Notes under the pieces: model-generated | Seen by the model: only the letters and a program-made list of their open reading frames with translations | What the model was told of the DNA's origin: nothing | Database searches by the model: none | Shown here: piece by piece, positions 25,665 to 36,103 of the stretch | Layout: each line of letters begins with the position of its first letter | How positions within the stretch are numbered: the first letter of the stretch is position 1 | Translations under genes and position numbers: made by a program | Origin: Pseudomonas helleri | Lineage (GTDB): Bacteria > Pseudomonadota > Gammaproteobacteria > Pseudomonadales > Pseudomonadaceae | DNA length: 64,000 bases | Assembly: GCF_001043025.1 (NCBI RefSeq) | Contig: NZ_JYLD01000001.1 | Coordinates: forward strand, 496,001 to 560,000 | Reading direction: 5' to 3'

Positions 25665-26327
25665 ATGACAGCGTTACCTTGGCGCGACATTGATACCGTT
25701 CTGCTGGACATGGACGGCACACTGCTCGACCTGCACTACGACAACCACTTTTGGCTCGAACACCTGCCGCAGCGCTATGCCGAGCTGCATGGCATCAGCC
25801 GCGCCATGGCCGATCTGGAACTGACGCCGCTGTTTGAAAACAACGCAGGCCAGTTGAAGTGGTACTGCCTGGATTTCTGGAGCCGCGAGCTGAAGATCCC
25901 GGTGCGTGAACTCAAGCTCGAAACCGCCCACCTGATTGCCCTGCGCCCGGATGCAGACACCTTTTTAGCGGCGATCAAACAGGCTGGCAAGCGGGTGATT
26001 CTGATCACCAACGCGCACCGCGATTCGTTGTCATTGAAGCTGGAGCGCATCGAACTGGCGCCGTATTTCGAGCGCCTGATCAGCTCCCACGATTACGGCT
26101 TCCCCAAGGAAAGCCCGGCGTTTTGGGATGCCCTGCAAGCTGATATCGGCTTTGAACCGAGCCGCAGCCTGTTTATCGACGACACCTTGCCAATTTTGCG
26201 CAGCGCCCGTGCGTTCGGCATCGGCCACTTGCTGGCGGTCAAACAGCCAGACAGCAAAAAAGGCCCGAAAGACACCGAAGAGTTCGCAGCACCGGGGGAT
26301 TATCGCGAGTTGCTGGAAGGGCTTTGA
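25665..26327 (+). CDS. yrfG: GMP/IMP nucleotidase YrfG (HAD family)
   Basis: A 220-aa haloacid dehalogenase-type phosphatase. Motif I is VLLDMDGTLLDLHYDN, motif II LITNAHRDS, motif III K (FPKESPAFW) and motif IV FIDDTLPIL. It matches YrfG, which dephosphorylates purine mononucleotides. ATG 25665 was chosen; the longer open frame upstream overlaps nudE and lacks similarity. It is divergent from nudE with an 88-bp spacer. Confidence 0.9.
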   Translation: MTALPWRDIDTVLLDMDGTLLDLHYDNHFWLEHLPQRYAELHGISRAMADLELTPLFENNAGQLKWYCLDFWSRELKIPVRELKLETAHLIALRPDADTFLAAIKQAGKRVILITNAHRDSLSLKLERIELAPYFERLISSHDYGFPKESPAFWDALQADIGFEPSRSLFIDDTLPILRSARAFGIGHLLAVKQPDSKKGPKDTEEFAAPGDYRELLEGL

Positions 26328-26346
26328 GCACACGGCCACCACCAAT

Positions 26347-26433
26347 CGTGGGAGCGGGCTTGCTCGCGATAGCATCGACGCGGTTATTCTGACAAACCGC
26401 ATCGCCTACATCGCGAGCAAGCCCGCTCCCACA
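26347..26433. repeat. Dispersed GTGGGAGCGGGCTTGCTCGCGAT-type inverted repeat
   Basis: Perfect 23-bp arms flank a 40-bp centre (AGCATCGACGCGG and so on). It is the second major repeat class in this window, shared with 42645-42730. It sits between convergent yrfG and the LysM/BON gene. Confidence 0.88.
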
Positions 26434-26446
26434 AGAGGGTGTGAGG

Positions 26447-26887
26447 TTACTCAGGAATACGCAGTGTCTGGCCTGGGTAGATTTTGTTCACGTCTTTGAG
26501 CAGCGGTTTGTTGGCTTCAAAGATTTTGTTGTACTGGTTGGCGTTGCCATACACCCGCAGCGAAATCGCGCTCAGGGTGTCGCCTTTTTGCACCACGACA
26601 AAACGCGAAGCCACAACAGCCGGACCGGTCACGGTGATCTGGTCGTCAACACTGGCCACGCCTTCAATGTTGCCAGCGGCCAAGACGATTTTTTCTTTCT
26701 CTTCTTGCGACGCGGCTTCGCCGGTGAGGGTTATCTTGTCGCCCTCAACCTCAGCTTTGATATTAGGATTGCCCAAGCCCACGTCCGCTACGTGCTTTTT
26801 GAGTTCGTCCGAGGCATTGGCATTACCCGGTGTAAACAGGTGGGCTAGCTTTTCACCTGCTTCTTTCACAAAGCTTAAAAGGCTCAT
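26447..26887 (-). CDS. BON and LysM domain protein (YgaU/Kbp type)
   Basis: A 146-aa protein. The BON domain (about 25-90, VEGDKITLTGEAASQEEKEK) is followed by a LysM domain (95-146, VVVQKGDTLSAISLRVYGNANQ and YPGQTLRIPE). This matches E. coli YgaU/Kbp, a cytoplasmic potassium-binding protein. It has no signal peptide despite the LysM. It is a single gene, divergent from a LysR regulator. Confidence 0.9.
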   Translation of the reverse strand: MSLLSFVKEAGEKLAHLFTPGNANASDELKKHVADVGLGNPNIKAEVEGDKITLTGEAASQEEKEKIVLAAGNIEGVASVDDQITVTGPAVVASRFVVVQKGDTLSAISLRVYGNANQYNKIFEANKPLLKDVNKIYPGQTLRIPE

Positions 26888-26953
26888 CGGTCACGCTCCT
26901 AAAGGTTGAAATATCCAGAGACCTAAGCGTAGACCATCATTGCGGGAGCAACG

Positions 26954-27841
26954 ATGGACATCAAACAGCTCAAATTCCTCATTGCCCTGGATGAAACCCG
27001 GCATTTCGGCCAGGCCGCTGCCCGTTGCCACATCACCCAGCCCACGCTGTCGATGCGCCTGCGCAGCCTTGAACAAGAGCTCGACCTGCAACTGGTCAAC
27101 CGTGGCCAGCGTTTCGAAAGCTTTACCGCACCGGGTGAGCGCGTGCTCGCCTGGGCGCGTACGGTGCTGGCGGCTTACGACGGCTTGCAGGCCGAAGCGG
27201 CGGCCTGTCGCGGCAACTTGATCGGTACGTTGCGCCTGGGCGTGGTGCCGCTTTCAAGCTTCGATCCGCTGCCTTTATTGCAGCGCCTGCACCAGCAACA
27301 CCCGGAGCTGCGCTTTGAACTGTCGGCCCTGAGTTCGGAACATATCCTTGAGCAACTGGCCAGCAACCAGCTCGATATTGGTGTGTCGTATCTGGACCGC
27401 CTCGACCACGAACGCTTTGACTCTCTGGCCCTGGGCATCACCCGGATGGGCTTACTTTACGACCAACGGCATTTCAACTTTGGCGAACAGCCACTGAGCT
27501 GGGAGGCGCTGATTGAGTTGCCGCTGGGGCTGCTAAGCGGCGGCATGCACTTTCGCCAATCCATCGATCACAACTTCCACAGCCGTGGCCTCACGCCCCG
27601 CCCTTTGTTACAAACTGATGCCGTGCATCAGTTGCTGCAAGCGGTCCACGCAGGGCTCTGCTGCGCGGTCATGCCGCTGGAAGGCGGGCTTGAAGCGCTG
27701 ACGGACACCTTGCGCCTGCACCCCATTGAAGACGCCCAAACCCTGGCCCAGTTGGGGTTGATCATGCGCCGGGAAGCCCCGCGTTCGGCATTGGCAGAAG
27801 CCTGTTTTGCGCTGTTTCAGAAATCACTCAACCCGTCTTGA
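26954..27841 (+). CDS. LysR-family regulator upstream of fdhD
   Basis: A 295-aa LysR regulator with an N-terminal helix-turn-helix (HFGQAAARCHITQPTLSMRLRSLEQELDLQL, residues 15-48) and an effector domain starting near 90. It stands 94 bp before fdhD and in the same direction; LysR genes of this type precede fdhD-molybdoenzyme pairs in other pseudomonads, so control of formate-type metabolism is plausible but not shown. Confidence 0.88.
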   Translation: MDIKQLKFLIALDETRHFGQAAARCHITQPTLSMRLRSLEQELDLQLVNRGQRFESFTAPGERVLAWARTVLAAYDGLQAEAAACRGNLIGTLRLGVVPLSSFDPLPLLQRLHQQHPELRFELSALSSEHILEQLASNQLDIGVSYLDRLDHERFDSLALGITRMGLLYDQRHFNFGEQPLSWEALIELPLGLLSGGMHFRQSIDHNFHSRGLTPRPLLQTDAVHQLLQAVHAGLCCAVMPLEGGLEALTDTLRLHPIEDAQTLAQLGLIMRREAPRSALAEACFALFQKSLNPS

Positions 27842-27935
27842 TCGACGCCATCTATCAGCAGATCAACGCTAGCGATTAGACGCGACTTAGTGTCGCGCCT
27901 ACGCTTAGGGTCATAGACCACGTTGGTAAAGCCCT

Positions 27936-28771
27936 ATGAACGCCAAGCGCCCTTTGTGCGCGGCGCCCGCTCTCAGTACGCCCGCGCCTGCTGCCAGCCA
28001 GACTTATCAGTACGTCACGCTCGACCACGAGAGTGGCGCAGAAACGGCGCTGGCTGAAGAAGTAGCCCTGGCGATTGCCTACAACGGCATCAGCCAGGCC
28101 GTGATGCTGGTGACGCCGACCGACCTTGAAGACTTTATCGTCGGCTTTAGCCTGGGCAGCGGCATCATCCATGACGCCAGTGAAATCTACGACCTCAAGC
28201 TCAGCGGCTCAGGCTCGGCGCAGTACGCGCAGGTCGAGATCGCCAGCCGGGCGTTCTGGAACCTCAAGCAGCAACGCCGCCAACTGGCCGGTACCAGCGG
28301 CTGCGGGTTGTGTGGCGTGGAAGCGGTAGAGCAAGCGTTGCCGGACCTCAAGGTGCTGCCCGGTGCGCCATTGCCGCCCGCTCAGTGGCTGGACGGTTTG
28401 CGCCAGCGCATCAGCGAATTCCAGCCCTTGGGCCAACACTGCGGCGCGGTGCATGCGGCGGTGTATATGGATGCCAAGGGCGAACTGCTGATGGGCCGCG
28501 AAGACATCGGCCGGCACAACGCCCTGGACAAACTGATCGGTGCGCTGGTGCGCCAACACATCGACCTGAGCGGTGGCGCAGCGATTGTCACCAGCCGCTG
28601 CAGCCTTGAGCTGATTCAAAAAGTGTTGCGCGCCGGGATTCAAACCCTCATCAGCCTGTCCTCGCCCACGGGCCTGGCGCTGCAATGGGCCCGGCGTCAC
28701 AACCTCAACCTTATTCATCTGCCACAAAAAAGCGCGCCACGGGTGTACAGCCCTGCGCAGGAGATTCAATC

Positions 28772-28775
<4 letters not shown>
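27936..28775 (+). CDS. fdhD: Formate dehydrogenase accessory sulfurtransferase FdhD
   Basis: A 279-aa FdhD with the catalytic cysteine pair in SGCGLCGVEAVEQ and the conserved GREDIGRHNALDKLIG and VTSRCSLELIQKV motifs. FdhD transfers sulfur from IscS to the bis-MGD molybdenum cofactor, which is required for formate-dehydrogenase-type enzymes. The stop overlaps the GTG start of the downstream molybdoenzyme, so it likely serves that enzyme. Confidence 0.95.
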
Positions 28776-31120
<2,345 letters not shown>

Positions 31121-31130
31121 ACCCGACATG

Positions 31131-31232
31131 TGTAGCCGCTGACGAGGCACGAGGCTGCGATGCGGGCCGCAGGACCGCTGTCCAGGGTCGCTTCGCAACC
31201 CATCGCAGTCTCGTACCTCGTCAGCGGCTACA
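31131..31232. repeat. Inverted repeat, 'TGTAGCCGCTGACGAGG' family
   Basis: Arms TGTAGCCGCTGACGAGG-type and CCTCGTCAGCGGCTACA-type around a GC-rich core with GCTGCGATG and CATCGCAG. It follows the molybdoenzyme by 10 bp and could end its transcript. Confidence 0.85.
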
Positions 31233-31261
31233 GGGGTTTCAAACTATTTTCTTCAGGCACA

Positions 31262-31292
31262 AAAAAGGCTGCTTTGGTCGAAAGCAGCCTGC
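31262..31292 (-). terminator. Orphan minus-strand intrinsic terminator
   Basis: On the minus strand AGGCTGCTTTC-GACC-AAAGCAGCCT is followed by TTTTTTGTG. The plus strand has no T-run after the hairpin. No minus-strand gene lies upstream of it until lrp (33.2 kb), suggesting a small RNA ends here. The rest of 31121-31447 holds the repeat above and no other gene. Confidence 0.6.
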
Positions 31293-31447
31293 CTGAACGA
31301 GAGATAGACTCTCAAAAAGTTATTAAGTTCCCCATCAAAAACAATAACTTAGGTAATTGTGTACAACTCGTGCTACTGGTCGGATTCCGATTGTAACCAA
31401 CCCTTTTGAGCCTCAGGATCGCCCCGTCATTCTTTTGAGGCTCATCC

Positions 31448-31903
31448 ATGAAGCTCACCTCCATTCTCTTGTTGTCCCTTGGCCTGGTCAGTGGCGTTGC
31501 CTCGGCCGGTGGCACCACCGAAGCCGGTGTAGGCGGCGCATTGGGCGGGGTGCTGGGCGCCGTGGTCGGCCAGCAACTGGGCGGCTCTACCGGTTCAACC
31601 ATTGGTGCTGGTGTAGGCGGCGCAGCAGGCAGCGCGGTGGGGGCCGACAAGCGCAGCCGTGGCGAAGCAGCCATTGGCGGTGCTCTGGGCGCAGCCGGCG
31701 GTAACGTGTTGGGCCGTGGAGTGGGCGGCAGCACGGGCGCTCTGGTCGGTTCTGCCGCAGGCGGCGGCGCGGGCGGCGCACTGGGCAATTACATGGGCAA
31801 CAAAAGCGATGCCGATGATCGCCGCGCCCGTGACCGTGACGACCACCGGGGTCGTGGCCATGCCTACGGTCATCACCAGAAAAGAAAGCACCGTCATCAT
31901 TGA
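31448..31903 (+). CDS. Exported glycine-zipper protein
   Basis: A 151-aa protein. A signal peptide (MKLTSILLLSLGLVSGVASA) is followed by about 90 residues of repeated glycine-zipper segments (GGALGGVLGAVVGQQLGG, GSTIGAGVGGAAGSAVGA, GGALGAAGGNVLGRGVGG) and then a strongly basic histidine- and arginine-rich tail. Such YMGG-type proteins insert into envelopes; the function is unknown. It is a single gene followed by a strong terminator. Confidence 0.85.
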   Translation: MKLTSILLLSLGLVSGVASAGGTTEAGVGGALGGVLGAVVGQQLGGSTGSTIGAGVGGAAGSAVGADKRSRGEAAIGGALGAAGGNVLGRGVGGSTGALVGSAAGGGAGGALGNYMGNKSDADDRRARDRDDHRGRGHAYGHHQKRKHRHH

Positions 31904-31912
31904 TACCCCACA

Positions 31913-31939
31913 AACGGGAGGCCAAGGCCTCCCGTTTTG
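31913..31939 (+). terminator. Intrinsic terminator after the glycine-zipper gene
   Basis: The stem ACGGGAGGCC/GGCCTCCCGT with an AA loop is followed by TTTGTTT. Confidence 0.88.
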
Positions 31940-32001
31940 TTTGGCTCACCGCGTACCCCGGCTAATTGTTTCAATGCATTACGCCCGTCTTTATTTGCCC
32001 G

Positions 32002-32022
32002 AATCATGCAGGCTGCATGATT
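32002..32022. promoter_or_regulatory. 21-bp palindrome, candidate activator or operator site
   Basis: AATCATGCA and TGCATGATT arms surround GGC. It lies about 61 bp upstream of the candidate sigma-54 element at 32083, in the position expected of an upstream activator site for an enhancer-binding protein. No regulator gene is adjacent. Confidence 0.5.
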
Positions 32023-32082
32023 GTCCGTTTTACTCAAAAACCTATCCTGTTGATAAACCTCAAGTTATCGGCAAAACCCGGC

Positions 32083-32100
32083 TTGGCATGGCCCCTGCAA
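32083..32100 (+). promoter_or_regulatory. Candidate sigma-54 (-24/-12) promoter
   Basis: TTGGCATGGCCCCTGCAA has the invariant GG (32085-32086) and GC (32097-32098) exactly 10 bp apart, matching TGGCAC-N5-TTGCW except at two positions. It lies 50 bp upstream of the membrane-protein start at 32150. Confidence 0.55.
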
Positions 32101-32149
32101 TTCCCTGAATGAAGGCTGCACCTCATTTCATTTCAGGAGCACAACAATA

Positions 32150-33064
32150 ATGATCGGGACGACAGAGCACTATCCTCCTGCCCCGCAGGATTCCTCCAAC
32201 CAGTCAGGCGTGTCCTGGGCCGCTATTTTTGCGGGCGCCGCGGCCGCGGCTTCACTCTCTTTGCTGCTGATTTTGCTGGGTGCCGGATTGGGTTTTTCGG
32301 CCGTTTCACCGTGGGCAGATGAAGGCGTTGGCGCCAAGGCGCTGGGCTTTACTGCGATTATCTGGCTGGCCGTGACGCAAATCATTGCCTCAGGCATGGG
32401 CGGTTACCTGGCCGGTCGCCTGCGGGTCAAATGGTCCAGCATGCACGGCGATGAAGTGTACTTTCGCGACACCGCGCACGGCTTCTTGTCGTGGGCAGTG
32501 GCCACGCTGGTGTCTGCGGTACTGATCGCAAGCTCCTTGAGCAGTGTTGTCGGCAGCGGCGTTCAGGCGACGGCTAACGTGGCTTCCGGTGCGGCCTCAG
32601 CTGTCACCAGTGCAGCCGGTGAGCACATGCGCAAAGGCGGCGGCGATAAAGGCCCGGAATATTTCATCGACAGCCTGTTTCGCAATGACCAAGGCACAGC
32701 CCTCAGCGAGCAAGATGTGCGCAGCGTCGTAAGCCGCATCCTGGTGCGCGGCCTGCATGACGGCGAGCTGAACGCCGAGGACCGCAGCTACCTGGCGCAG
32801 ATCGTCGCCCAGCGTACCAACCTGACTCAGCCAGAGGCCGAGCAACGGGTTGACCAAGTCTACGCCAAAGCCCATCAAGCCATTGAAGACGCCAAGGTCA
32901 AAGCCAAAGAAGCCGCTGACATGGCTGCCAAAGCCGCTGCCTGGAGCACCTTGTGGGCCTTCATCACACTGCTGCTCGGCGCGTTCTTTGCCAGCCTGTG
33001 TGCAACCTTTGGTGGTCGCCGTCGTGATGCCGTGACCTACCTCACCACCACCATTGACCGTTAA
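32150..33064 (+). CDS. Membrane protein of unknown function (PhnA-like annotation group)
   Basis: A 304-aa protein. Hydrophobic helices are visible at about 23-50, 62-85 (ending in a GGYLAGRLR motif), 105-130 and 267-290, with a soluble alanine- and lysine-rich helical stretch at 195-265 (AHQAIEDAKVKAKEAADMAA). Proteins of this kind are widespread in pseudomonads and often co-annotated as PhnA-like; no function is known. A clear AGGAG precedes the ATG. A 24-aa membrane ORF follows. Confidence 0.8.
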   Translation: MIGTTEHYPPAPQDSSNQSGVSWAAIFAGAAAAASLSLLLILLGAGLGFSAVSPWADEGVGAKALGFTAIIWLAVTQIIASGMGGYLAGRLRVKWSSMHGDEVYFRDTAHGFLSWAVATLVSAVLIASSLSSVVGSGVQATANVASGAASAVTSAAGEHMRKGGGDKGPEYFIDSLFRNDQGTALSEQDVRSVVSRILVRGLHDGELNAEDRSYLAQIVAQRTNLTQPEAEQRVDQVYAKAHQAIEDAKVKAKEAADMAAKAAAWSTLWAFITLLLGAFFASLCATFGGRRRDAVTYLTTTIDR

Positions 33065-33079
33065 TTCTGGAGAATAAAA

Positions 33080-33154
33080 ATGCGCTCGATTCTGTTGTTT
33101 TTTCTCGGCATCCCAATCCCGATCATCATCCTGATTGCGCTGTTTGTTCACTGA
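33080..33154 (+). CDS. 24-aa hydrophobic small protein
   Basis: ATG 33080 follows CTGGAGAATAAAA, a good Shine-Dalgarno, 15 bp after the preceding stop. The product starts MRSILLFFLGIPIPIIILIA and ends LFVH: one membrane helix with a proline kink. It is followed by a strong intrinsic terminator, so it is the last gene of a two-gene transcript. Confidence 0.72.
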   Translation: MRSILLFFLGIPIPIIILIALFVH

Positions 33155-33164
33155 CAGCCTGAAC

Positions 33165-33195
33165 AATGGCCTTCCTCGCGAAGGCCATTTTTTTG
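33165..33195 (+). terminator. Intrinsic terminator after the 24-aa ORF
   Basis: The stem AATGGCCTTC/GAAGGCCATT with loop CTCGC runs into TTTTT. It also lies just past the end of the convergent lrp gene. Confidence 0.88.
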
Positions 33196-33202
33196 CTTTG
33201 AT

Positions 33203-33667
33203 TTAAACCGGCAGGCACGTGGTGGATTTGATCTCAGACAGCGCAACGATTGAGTTCACCTCTTGGATACCCGGCACCATTGACAGCTTTTCGAAGAAGA
33301 AGCGCTCATACGCCTCAATGTCAGCCGTGACGATACGCAGCAAAAAGTCCACCGCCCCCATCAGCACATAACACTCCAGCACTTCAGGAAACCCGCGAAT
33401 GGCGTCGGTGAATTCGGTGAAGTTGGAGCGCCCGTGCGCGTTGAGTTTGATCTCGGCAAAAATCTGCGTGTTGAGGCCGATTTTCTTGCGGTCCAGCAAG
33501 GTCACTTGCCCGCGAATAATGCCCTCGTCTTTCATCCGCTGAATGCGCCGCCAGCACGGTGATTGCGACAACCCCACCTGTTCGGCGATCTGTGCGCTGG
33601 ACAGCGAAGCGTCTTCTTGCAGCAGCGCGAGGATGCGCCGGTCGTAAGCGTCGAGTTCGCCTTGCAT
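33203..33667 (-). CDS. Lrp/AsnC-family transcriptional regulator
   Basis: A 154-aa regulator. The helix-turn-helix is at 8-60 (LDAYDRRILALLQEDASLSS and VGLSQSPCWRRIQRMKDEGII), followed by the RAM/AsnC ligand domain (GFPEVLECYVLMGAVDFLLRI). It is close to the Lrp subgroup rather than a specialised AsnC. It is divergent from a 108-aa hypothetical protein. Confidence 0.92.
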   Translation of the reverse strand: MQGELDAYDRRILALLQEDASLSSAQIAEQVGLSQSPCWRRIQRMKDEGIIRGQVTLLDRKKIGLNTQIFAEIKLNAHGRSNFTEFTDAIRGFPEVLECYVLMGAVDFLLRIVTADIEAYERFFFEKLSMVPGIQEVNSIVALSEIKSTTCLPV

Positions 33668-33794
33668 AAAAATACCTTTGGATAAGTTATTGACGACCTG
33701 AGTAAGTCTTTCTTTCGCGTAATCGCTGCATCTTAGATAAAAAAAACCGCGCCCGACGTGTAAATATTTCTCCAGCCTAATCAGGAGTCATCCC

Positions 33795-34121
33795 ATGCCG
33801 CCGCTGGAAGCCGTCCACCCCTCAACCCGCCCCGATGTCTGGGCCAACAATGCAGCGCCGTGTGCGGTGCGGTTTTGTATTCAGGCAGAGGCCGAAGCGG
33901 ATGTGTTGTGCCGGGTGCTCAACCTGTTCGCCTTGCAGCAGCTCGTGCCCCGGCACGTTGAGGTGCTCCGCGATGACGACAGTTTCAGCATCAACATCGT
34001 CAGTGACGAGCAAAGCTGGCACCGCGCCCAAGTGATTGGCGAAAAATTGCGCAATCTGGTCAGTGTCTTCGCCATGACGCTCGAACTCGACCAGCCTGCC
34101 AGGGCTGCATTGACCGGGTAA
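33795..34121 (+). CDS. ACT-like small protein, function unknown
   Basis: A 108-aa soluble protein, divergent from lrp with a 127-bp spacer. The central part (CAVRFCIQAEAEADVLCRVL, then QQLVPRHVEVLRDDDSFSINI) has the beta-alpha-beta pattern of ACT-like regulatory domains. Divergence from an Lrp regulator supports an amino-acid-related role by inference only. Confidence 0.6.
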   Translation: MPPLEAVHPSTRPDVWANNAAPCAVRFCIQAEAEADVLCRVLNLFALQQLVPRHVEVLRDDDSFSINIVSDEQSWHRAQVIGEKLRNLVSVFAMTLELDQPARAALTG

Positions 34122-34168
34122 TAGCTGGCAACCATTGCGCAAGCCTTCATCAGCTCCAGATGACTAGG

Positions 34169-34211
34169 CTTCAAACACGCAGACAAGGAACCGTCTGCGC
34201 AGTGTTTGAAG
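34169..34211 (+). promoter_or_regulatory. Leader hairpin with ACAAGGA loop (Rsm/Csr-like site)
   Basis: CTTCAAACAC-GCAGAC pairs with GTCTGC and GTGTTTGAAG, with a 3-nt bulge. The apical loop AAGGAACC presents ACAAGGA, matching the RsmA/RsmE consensus core, and the SD of the next gene (AGGAG) is a second GGA 9 nt downstream of the stem. It may be a translational operator for the GspE-type ATPase; alternatively it could terminate the upstream gene, although no T-run follows. Confidence 0.55.
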
Positions 34212-34229
34212 TCGCCCCAGGAGCTGTAT

Positions 34230-35996
34230 ATGCGCAATGCCCCGCCTCATGACCAATGGCTTACCCTCAAACAGCTGCTGCCCGTGCTGCTCGCTCAAGG
34301 TCGCCTGAGACAAAGCTGCGCCGAACACGCCTTAATCAGCAGCCGCGAGCCACTCAATGCCCCGTTGCATCCGCTGGTCTTTCTGGCCAATCAACAGCTT
34401 GCAGACCCCACCCGCCCCGGTAAACGCCTGGACCTCGAAACCCTGACCGCGTGGCTCGCTGATGAATTCGCCCAACCGTACCTGCGCCTCGACCCGCTCA
34501 AAATCGATGTGGCGACGGTCACCGGGCTGATGTCATTTGCCTTCGCCCAGCGTCATCAAATCCTCGCCGTGGCCGCCGATGAACACACCATCACCATTGC
34601 CAGCGCCCAGCCTTGGGTCAGCAGTTGGGAGGCCGACCTCAAACAGGTGCTCAAGCGCCCCATCCGGCGGGTGATTGCCAACCCCCAGGAGATCCAGCGC
34701 CTGAGTGTGGAGTTTTTCAACGTGGCCAAGTCGGTGACGGGGGCGGTGCTCAATGATCAAAAAACCAGCAATACGGCCAACCTTGAGCAACTTTTAACGC
34801 TGGGCAGCGCCAGCCAGGAGCCCGACGCCAACGACGCGCACATTGTGAATATCGTCGACTGGCTGTTTCAGTACGCCTTTGAACAGCGGGCCAGCGATAT
34901 CCATATCGAGCCGCGCCGCGAACAGGGTGGCGTGCGTTTTCGCATCGACGGCGTGCTGCACACCGTTTACCAATTCCCGCCGCACGTCACCATGGCCATT
35001 GTCAGCCGCCTCAAGAGCTTGGGCCGGATGAACGTCGCCGAAAAGCGCAAACCCCAGGACGGCCGCCTCAAAACCAAAACCCCGGCCGGGGCTGAAGTCG
35101 AGCTGCGTCTGGCCACCTTGCCGACGGCCTTCGGCGAAAAGATGGTCATGCGTATTTTCGACCCGCAGGTCTTGCTCAAAAGCTTCGACCAACTGGGCTT
35201 TGACGGCGAAGATCTGCAGCGTTGGGAACACATGATCCGCCAGCCCAACGGCATCATCCTGATCACCGGCCCCACCGGTTCAGGTAAAACCAGCACCCTG
35301 TACGCCACCCTCAAGCAATTGGCCACCCCGCAGATCAACCTGTGCACCCTCGAAGACCCGATCGAAATGATTGAGCCCGCATTCAACCAGATGCAGGTGC
35401 AAACCAATATCGACCTGACCTTCGCCAACGGCGTACGCGCCCTGATGCGCCAGGACCCGGACATCATCATGTTCGGCGAAATACGGGACCTCGAAACCGC
35501 CGAAGTGGCCATTCAGGCAGCGCTGACCGGCCACTTGGTGCTGTCCACTCTGCACACCAACGACGCGCCCAGCGCCATCAGCCGCCTACAAGAACTGGGG
35601 GTTGCGCCTTACTTGATCAAAGCCACGCTGCTGGGCGTGATGGCCCAACGACTGGTGCGCACCCTGTGCCCCGAGTGCAAGACCGAGCAGCCCGTGCAGG
35701 CGCACGACTGGCAGCACTTCGCCCCCGGTTGGGGCCACCCGCCTCCCGCTCATACCTACAAGGCCAATGGCTGCATGGCGTGCCGGGACACGGGCTATTG
35801 CGGGCGCTCCGGGGTGTACGAAATCATGCTGATGAACGACCGCCTGAGTGCGCTGATCAACCCGCAAACCGACATCAACGCCCTGCGCCGCGACGCCTGC
35901 ATTGAAGGAATGCGGCCACTAAGAATCGCAGCTGCACAAAAAGTGACCAGCGGCATGACCACGCTGGAAGAAGCCTTGCGTGTAACACCGGCGTGA
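34230..35996 (+). CDS. GspE/PilB-family secretion or pilus ATPase (orphan)
   Basis: A 588-aa hexameric ATPase. The N-terminal MshEN-like region spans about 20-150. The ATPase core shows RASDIHIEPRREQGGVRFRIDG, Walker A GPTGSGKTS, the Asp box LEDPIE, Walker B RQDPDIIMFGEIRDLETAE and the His box LSTLHTND. A tetracysteine zinc motif (CPEC and CMAC) is intact. ATG 34230 is chosen over an upstream in-frame codon because AGGAG precedes it by 7 bp. No gspF, pilC, secretin or pseudopilin gene is nearby, so the system it powers is unclear. Confidence 0.9.
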   Translation: MRNAPPHDQWLTLKQLLPVLLAQGRLRQSCAEHALISSREPLNAPLHPLVFLANQQLADPTRPGKRLDLETLTAWLADEFAQPYLRLDPLKIDVATVTGLMSFAFAQRHQILAVAADEHTITIASAQPWVSSWEADLKQVLKRPIRRVIANPQEIQRLSVEFFNVAKSVTGAVLNDQKTSNTANLEQLLTLGSASQEPDANDAHIVNIVDWLFQYAFEQRASDIHIEPRREQGGVRFRIDGVLHTVYQFPPHVTMAIVSRLKSLGRMNVAEKRKPQDGRLKTKTPAGAEVELRLATLPTAFGEKMVMRIFDPQVLLKSFDQLGFDGEDLQRWEHMIRQPNGIILITGPTGSGKTSTLYATLKQLATPQINLCTLEDPIEMIEPAFNQMQVQTNIDLTFANGVRALMRQDPDIIMFGEIRDLETAEVAIQAALTGHLVLSTLHTNDAPSAISRLQELGVAPYLIKATLLGVMAQRLVRTLCPECKTEQPVQAHDWQHFAPGWGHPPPAHTYKANGCMACRDTGYCGRSGVYEIMLMNDRLSALINPQTDINALRRDACIEGMRPLRIAAAQKVTSGMTTLEEALRVTPA

Positions 35997-36103
35997 TGGA
36001 CTTATCTTGACTAAAATTTAAACAGTTAAGCCGTTTACAAGCAGGTTACCCTGCGCTCGGGCTGAGTTTTTCTCGGTCGATCCATCACAGACAAGGAAGG
36101 GTT

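Noticed and set aside
31312..31788. Proline/alanine-rich minus-strand frame opposite the glycine-zipper gene
   Set aside because: Simply the complement of GGC-rich zipper codons; no start signal.
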